A DNA stretch of 64,000 nt, taken from positions 1,736,001 to 1,800,000 of the forward strand of contig NC_012522.1 in assembly GCF_000010805.1 (NCBI RefSeq), written 5' to 3'. A model generated the notes under the pieces. The model was not told the DNA's origin, did no database searches, and was given only the letters and a program-made list of their open reading frames with translations. Both the position numbers and the translations under genes were made by a program. Shown here piece after piece: positions 59,323 to 64,000 of the stretch (its first letter is position 1; the number at the start of each line of letters is the position of its first letter). The stretch is from Rhodococcus opacus B4 (GTDB lineage Bacteria; Actinomycetota; Actinomycetes; Mycobacteriales; Mycobacteriaceae).

Positions 59323-60237
59323 ATGACCGACGACGTGATCTTCCGACGCCGAGCCCTGGCCGACGGCGTCACCGATTCCGAGATCCGGCACGCACGAAAT
59401 TCCGGACGGCTGGTGCGCGTTGCGACGGGCGCATACGTCTCCGACGAGTACTTCGCGGGGCTCGATGCACCGGCGTTGCACCGAGTCCGGATTGCCGCGG
59501 CCCTGCAGTCGCGCCCACCCGGTGTCGTGGTGAGCCACGCCTCGGCAGCCCTGCTGCACGGAATGGATCTCGGGGACATTTCGCTCGAACGGGTGCACCT
59601 GACGAGGAACCATGCCTCCGGCGGCGGACGCACCTCGGGGGTGCACGTCCACGCCACACCATTCGACGCGGACGAGGTCGTCACCCTGGGCGGACTGCCG
59701 GTCACCGCCCCCGCCCGGACGGTGGTGGATGCGGCGCGCATCTCGACGTTCGATCAGGCCGTCGTCCTCGGAGACTCGGCCCTGCACCGTCGACTCGTCA
59801 CGACCCAGGAGATCCTGGACGCAGTCGGCCGGGCCGGACCGCGCAAAGGCATCGCGACCGCGCGACGGGCAGCAGGCTTCCTCGACGGGCGCAGCGAAAG
59901 CCCGGGAGAGTCGCTGAGCCGAATCCGCATCCGGCGACACGGCCTGCCGTCCCCCGAACTCCAGCACGTTCTCCGCGACGGCTCCGGCGCCTTCCTCGGC
60001 CGGGTCGACTTCTTCTGGGCGGGCAGCGGCGTCGTCGGTGAGTTCGACGGGATGGGGAAATACGGTGTCGACGGTAGCCAGGCGGCGGTGGCCGTCCATC
60101 GCGAGAAACTCCGGGAGGATGCGATCCGCGACGCCGGGTACGAGGTGGTCCGGTGGACGTGGCGGGATCTTTTCGACTTCGCCACCGTCAAGGCCCGCTA
60201 CGAGAGGGCGTGTGCGCGCTCGGGCCACCGGCGCTGA
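59323..60237 (+). CDS. AbiEi-type/DUF559-like protein
   Basis: The protein is 304 aa from the ATG at 59323 (MTDDVIFRRRALADGVTDSE); an ATG at 59305 is also in frame. The N-terminal part looks like an AbiEi antitoxin winged helix (ALADGVTDSEIRHARNSGRL, LVRVATGAYVSDE). The C-terminal part resembles DUF559/Vsr-like nuclease folds (VDFFWAGSGVVGEFDGMGKY, with the E-x-D pattern, then VVRWTWRDLFD). Family members are abundant in actinobacteria with no proven role. No partner toxin gene is adjacent. It is bracketed by two copies of the family B repeat. Confidence 0.8.
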   Translation: MTDDVIFRRRALADGVTDSEIRHARNSGRLVRVATGAYVSDEYFAGLDAPALHRVRIAAALQSRPPGVVVSHASAALLHGMDLGDISLERVHLTRNHASGGGRTSGVHVHATPFDADEVVTLGGLPVTAPARTVVDAARISTFDQAVVLGDSALHRRLVTTQEILDAVGRAGPRKGIATARRAAGFLDGRSESPGESLSRIRIRRHGLPSPELQHVLRDGSGAFLGRVDFFWAGSGVVGEFDGMGKYGVDGSQAAVAVHREKLREDAIRDAGYEVVRWTWRDLFDFATVKARYERACARSGHRR

Positions 60238-60242
60238 GGGAC

Positions 60243-60290
60243 GTTCGCGGAGACTGTGGTCAGACGCGCAATTTCCGCGCGTCTGACCAA
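60243..60290. repeat. Palindromic repeat, family B, copy 2
   Basis: Same orientation and nearly the same sequence as 59165-59220, but three bases are missing in the centre and the outer stem is shorter (12 bp: 60257-60268 with 60278-60289). It begins 6 bp after the stop of the AbiEi-like gene. Confidence 0.8.
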
Positions 60291-60380
60291 TGGCTGTGAA
60301 TCCGCAGGTCGAGGGTGCGCGCCAGTCGGTGCAAGAGTCGTGCAAGGCCGCTGCAAGTGGCGGACTGCATCGTCTACGGC

Positions 60381-61367
60381 ATGAACCTCAGTGCAACTCC
60401 CCCAGCCATCGAGGCCGACGGGCTCGTGAAGCTCTTCGGCCGTCAGCGCGCCGTCGACGGTGTGAGCCTGTCCGTGCCGACCGGGTCGGTGTACGGAGTG
60501 CTCGGCCCGAACGGCGCCGGCAAGACCACGACGGTGCGGATGCTTGCGACGCTGTTGCGTCCGGACGGCGGCGAGGCCCGCATCTTCGGCCACGACGTGG
60601 TGCGCGAACCGAACGCGGTGCGCTCGCTGGTCGGTGTCACGGGCCAGTACGCGTCCGTCGACGAGGACCTGTCGGCGGTCGAGAATCTGGTGATCTTCGC
60701 CCGACTGCTCGGCCTGAGCCGGGGTGACGCCCGCCGCAAGTGCACGGAACTGCTCGAGGAGTTCGACCTCACCGAGGCGGCGACGAAGCCGCTGAAGAAT
60801 TTCTCGGGCGGCATGCGTCGACGCCTCGACCTGGCGGCGAGCCTGATCGCCCATCCCCCGCTGCTGTTCCTCGACGAGCCGACGACGGGTCTGGACCCTC
60901 GGACACGTGCCCAGATGTGGGACACGATCCGCAGGCTGGTCGCGGACGGGTCGACGGTGCTGCTCACCACGCAGTACCTGGACGAGGCCGATCAGCTGGC
61001 CGATCGGATCGCGGTCATCGATCGCGGGAAGGTGATCGCGGACGGCACGGCCGACGAGTTGAAGGCGTCCGTCGGGGTCTCGTCGCTGCAGTTGACCCTC
61101 GCCGATCGCGGACAGATCGACGACGCGCGGTCGGTCATCGCCCACACCCTCGGCGTGGAAGTGGCGATCACGCCGGAGATCGGCCGCCTGACCGCGCCGA
61201 TGACCGATCCGTCGCTGACCGTGGAACTGCTGATCCGGCTGCGCGACCACGGGATCGCCGTCGACGAGATCACCGTCCAGAAGCCGAGCCTCGACGAGGT
61301 CTTCCTCACCATCACCGGCCACGGCGCAGACGCCACCGAGGCCGACACCGAACGGAGCGTCGCATGA
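60381..61367 (+). CDS. DrrA-type ABC transporter ATPase
   Basis: The protein is 328 aa from the ATG at 60381 (MNLSATPPAIEADGLVKLFG). Walker A GPNGAGKTTT, signature FSGGMRRRLDLAASLI, Walker B LLFLDEPTTGLD; the C-terminal domain ends with SLDEVFLTITGHGAD typical of DrrA. It energises drug or lipid export with the permease encoded next, which overlaps by four bases. The substrate is not known. Confidence 0.93.
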   Translation: MNLSATPPAIEADGLVKLFGRQRAVDGVSLSVPTGSVYGVLGPNGAGKTTTVRMLATLLRPDGGEARIFGHDVVREPNAVRSLVGVTGQYASVDEDLSAVENLVIFARLLGLSRGDARRKCTELLEEFDLTEAATKPLKNFSGGMRRRLDLAASLIAHPPLLFLDEPTTGLDPRTRAQMWDTIRRLVADGSTVLLTTQYLDEADQLADRIAVIDRGKVIADGTADELKASVGVSSLQLTLADRGQIDDARSVIAHTLGVEVAITPEIGRLTAPMTDPSLTVELLIRLRDHGIAVDEITVQKPSLDEVFLTITGHGADATEADTERSVA

Positions 61368-62194
61368 CCACCACCCTCGAATCCCGCACTCACGCTGGCC
61401 CCCAACCGATTCCGGAGGCCCGCAACCGGATCAGTCTCGAGCAGTCCGTTGCCAACACGCTGACCATGGCACACCGCGGTCTGCTCAAGATCAAGCACAA
61501 TCCGGAGCAACTGTTCGACGTCGTCGTCCAGCCGATCATCTTCACGCTGATGTTCACGTACATCTTCGGTGGCGCGATCTCCGGCGACGTGGCGTCGTAT
61601 CTGCCGATCATCATCCCGGGCATCCTGGTCCAGACGGTGATCACCACGTCGATCGTGACGGGCACCCAGTTGCGGGAAGACATGGACAAGGGCGTCTTCG
61701 ACCGTTTCAAGTCGCTGCCGATCGCCCGCATCGCTCCGCTGTCGGGCGCGCTCCTGGCGGACGTCGTGCGGTACGGCATCGCCACGACCATTACGTTCAC
61801 CGTCGGCATCGCGATGGGCTACCGGCCCGGCGGCGGTGTCGTGGGCGTGCTGTCGGCCGGAGCGCTGGTCGTCGTCTGCGCGTTCTCGATCAGCTGGATC
61901 TTCGCGCTGATGGGCGTCCTGATGAGCAAAGCATCTTCGGTGCAGGGCATTTCGATGCTGATCCTGTTTCCGCTGACGTTCATGTCCAACGCGTTCGTGC
62001 CCGCGAACACGATGCCCGGCTGGATGCAGGCGTTCGTGAACGTCAACCCTGTGTCGCATGTCGTGACGGCGGTGCGTGAACTCGTCAACGACGGCCACTT
62101 CGGGGTCCACGTGGTGTGGTCGCTGCTCGGCGCCGCCGTGATCGTCGCGGTCATGGCGCCGCTGACGGTCCGGACGTACATGCGCAAGGCCTGA
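61364..62194 (+). CDS. DrrB-type ABC-2 permease
   Basis: The protein is 276 aa from the ATG at 61364, coupled to the ATPase stop. It has six hydrophobic helices, the ABC-2 motif VVVQPIIFTLMFTYIFGGAI and the conserved EDMDKGVFDRFKSLPIARIA loop. With the ATPase it forms a daunorubicin-resistance-type exporter. It ends before a bidirectional terminator. Confidence 0.93.
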   Translation: MTTTLESRTHAGPQPIPEARNRISLEQSVANTLTMAHRGLLKIKHNPEQLFDVVVQPIIFTLMFTYIFGGAISGDVASYLPIIIPGILVQTVITTSIVTGTQLREDMDKGVFDRFKSLPIARIAPLSGALLADVVRYGIATTITFTVGIAMGYRPGGGVVGVLSAGALVVVCAFSISWIFALMGVLMSKASSVQGISMLILFPLTFMSNAFVPANTMPGWMQAFVNVNPVSHVVTAVRELVNDGHFGVHVVWSLLGAAVIVAVMAPLTVRTYMRKA

Positions 62195-62205
62195 CACCCG
62201 AAGAA

Positions 62206-62246
62206 CGAAGCGAGCCGGTGGACGCGGGGTCCACCGGCTCGCTTCG
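62206..62246. terminator. Bidirectional terminator between drrB-like and tatA genes
   Basis: A perfect 17-bp stem (62206-62222 with 62230-62246) with a 7-nt loop between convergent stops. On the plus strand it is followed by GCTATTTCTCC, a poor T tract. Confidence 0.82.
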
Positions 62247-62247
62247 G

Positions 62248-62415
62248 CTATTTCTCCGGTTCGGGGGCGTCCGCCTGCAACTCCCCCACCTCCGTCTTGA
62301 GGATCCGCATCGACCGGCCCAGCCCGCGGGCGGCGTCCGGGAGTTTCTTCGACCCAAACAGCACCACGAGGACCACCGCGATGATTGCCCAGTGGCTCGG
62401 GCTCAGTGCCCCCAC
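62248..62415 (-). CDS. tatA: TatA/E-family twin-arginine translocase subunit
   Basis: The protein is 55 aa from the GTG at 62415, with GGAG upstream; the start shares its first base with the preceding TAG stop (TAGTG). A short periplasmic N-terminus, one membrane helix ([20 protein letters not shown] with the hinge FGSKKLP), an amphipathic helix ([16 protein letters not shown]) and an acidic tail define TatA. It is very short for a TatA. No tatB or tatC is adjacent. It ends an operon with a RidA lipoprotein and a flavin amine oxidase. Confidence 0.9.
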   Translation of the reverse strand: MGALSPSHWAIIAVVLVVLFGSKKLPDAARGLGRSMRILKTEVGELQADAPEPEK

Positions 62416-63089
62416 TACTGGGGCTCCTCGCCGTCGGGGTACACGGCGTCCACCTCGACCTCGACGAGCCAGCCGGCGGCGGGCAGGCTCGCGACCTCCA
62501 GCGCGAACCGGCTGGGCCGCGCGGAGTTCCGTTCCATCGGGGCAGCGGGTTCCGCAGTGCCGAGCGGGACCAGTTCCGTGTCTTCCGTGTCGAGGTTGGT
62601 GTTCGCGAAGAACTGCCGGTAGGCGCGGTTCCAGCCGGCGTAGTCGGCGCGGTCGGTGCCGGGTGCGTTGTCGAGGAACACCCGCATGGTCACGACGTCT
62701 TCGAGGGTCAGCCCCTGCGCCTCGAGATTGTCGCGAATCCGCTTCAGCGCGTTGATGCCCTGCGCCTCGGTGATCGTGACGCCTGCCGGAAGTGCGCCGC
62801 CCGCGAACACGTCGGTGTCGATGTAGGACTCGGGGGTGCCCTCGGGGGCTGCATTGTTGGACGCGCCGGGGCCGATTCCGCTCGACTTGTAGACGGCGGT
62901 GCCGCCACCGATCACCACGCCCTGCGCGATCATCGGATTCGCTTCTCCAGCTTCGAGAACCGACTTGGAGACGAAGGTGCTGCTCGGCGCATCTGCCGCC
63001 GCCTCGTCGGAGGAGCACGACGTCGCCCCGAAAATCAGAGCGGAGGCCGCGAGGGCCGCGGTGACGGCCTTGGTACGAATCGACTTCAC
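62415..63089 (-). CDS. Secreted RidA-family lipoprotein
   Basis: The protein is 224 aa from the GTG at 63089, with AAGGAG 9 bases upstream; a TTG at 63098 is in frame but touches the binding site. Signal peptide with a lipobox (LIFGATSC), then a RidA/YjgF-like domain ([40 protein letters not shown]; end [22 protein letters not shown]). RidA hydrolyses reactive imines in the cytosol; this one is extracytoplasmic. Located between an amine oxidase, a source of imines, and tatA. Confidence 0.85.
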   Translation of the reverse strand: MKSIRTKAVTAALAASALIFGATSCSSDEAAADAPSSTFVSKSVLEAGEANPMIAQGVVIGGGTAVYKSSGIGPGASNNAAPEGTPESYIDTDVFAGGALPAGVTITEAQGINALKRIRDNLEAQGLTLEDVVTMRVFLDNAPGTDRADYAGWNRAYRQFFANTNLDTEDTELVPLGTAEPAAPMERNSARPSRFALEVASLPAAGWLVEVEVDAVYPDGEEPQ

Positions 63090-63118
63090 AGTGCACAACT
63101 CCTTGTTCGAGGGAACGG

Positions 63119-64000
<882 letters not shown>

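Noticed and set aside
59323-60237. AbiE toxin-antitoxin pair
   Set aside because: Only the AbiEi-like protein is present; the genes on either side are menE and an ABC transporter, so no toxin partner can be named.

Overview
The window is GC-rich chromosomal DNA from a mycolic-acid-containing actinobacterium. Gene content and order point to Rhodococcus, probably of the R. jostii/R. opacus type. The evidence is a mycobacterium-like block of rpmG, hadA-hadB, tRNA-Trp, secE, nusG, rplK, rplA, rplJ, rplL, mkl/mceG, rpoB and rpoC, a complete mce operon, MmpL-type and menaquinone genes in an order close to Mycobacterium tuberculosis Rv0540-Rv0670, frequent GTG/TTG starts, and an IdeR-type iron box. 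The species is inferred from memory of these families; no search was run.

Layout. 1-7650 is a mixed accessory-like stretch: a partial MFS exporter with its MarR regulator, the ferredoxin/NADP reductase FprB, an acyl-ACP thioesterase, an XRE/MmyB regulator divergent from an aldo/keto reductase, a SixA-like phosphatase, a small membrane protein and an M23 lipoprotein. 7813-15393 is rpoB-rpoC on the minus strand. 15805-17967 is an MMPL transporter. 18017-29670 is one continuous minus-strand mce operon (mceG-yrbEA-yrbEB-mceABCDEF-mam-mam), unusual in that its ATPase gene mceG heads the operon. 29971-37937 is the ribosomal/translocation block: rplL, rplJ with a leader attenuator, an inserted DHA2-type MFS exporter, rplA, rplK, nusG, secE, tRNA-Trp, hadB, hadA, rpmG, tRNA-Met, tRNA-Thr and tRNA-Tyr.

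38137-59154 carries a dispersed menaquinone set: a polyprenyl diphosphate synthase, menJ, menG, menD, menC, menB and menE. Interspersed are yajQ, htpX, a semialdehyde dehydrogenase, an MgtA-like mannosyltransferase, a DUF3592 protein, a flavin reductase, an iron-regulated siderophore-interacting protein, a DUF6918-type protein, a thioesterase, an arylsulfatase, a VOC protein, a pit phosphate transporter and a tandem DUF3349 pair. 59305-64000 has an AbiEi/DUF559-like gene bracketed by two copies of one palindromic repeat, a DrrAB-type ABC exporter, and a minus-strand module of a flavin amine oxidase (cut by the window end), a RidA-family lipoprotein and a 55-aa TatA.

Most interesting signals: (i) the same 17-bp palindrome TGTTAC-N5-GTAACA in front of both fprB and the MFS exporter inside the ribosomal block; (ii) the amine oxidase/lipoprotein RidA/TatA module; (iii) several families of long intergenic palindromes at gene ends, two of them present twice; (iv) a 14-bp perfect hairpin between rpoB and rpoC; (v) the mce operon fused to mceG between rplL and rpoB. 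No CRISPR array, insertion sequence, prophage or rRNA operon was seen.
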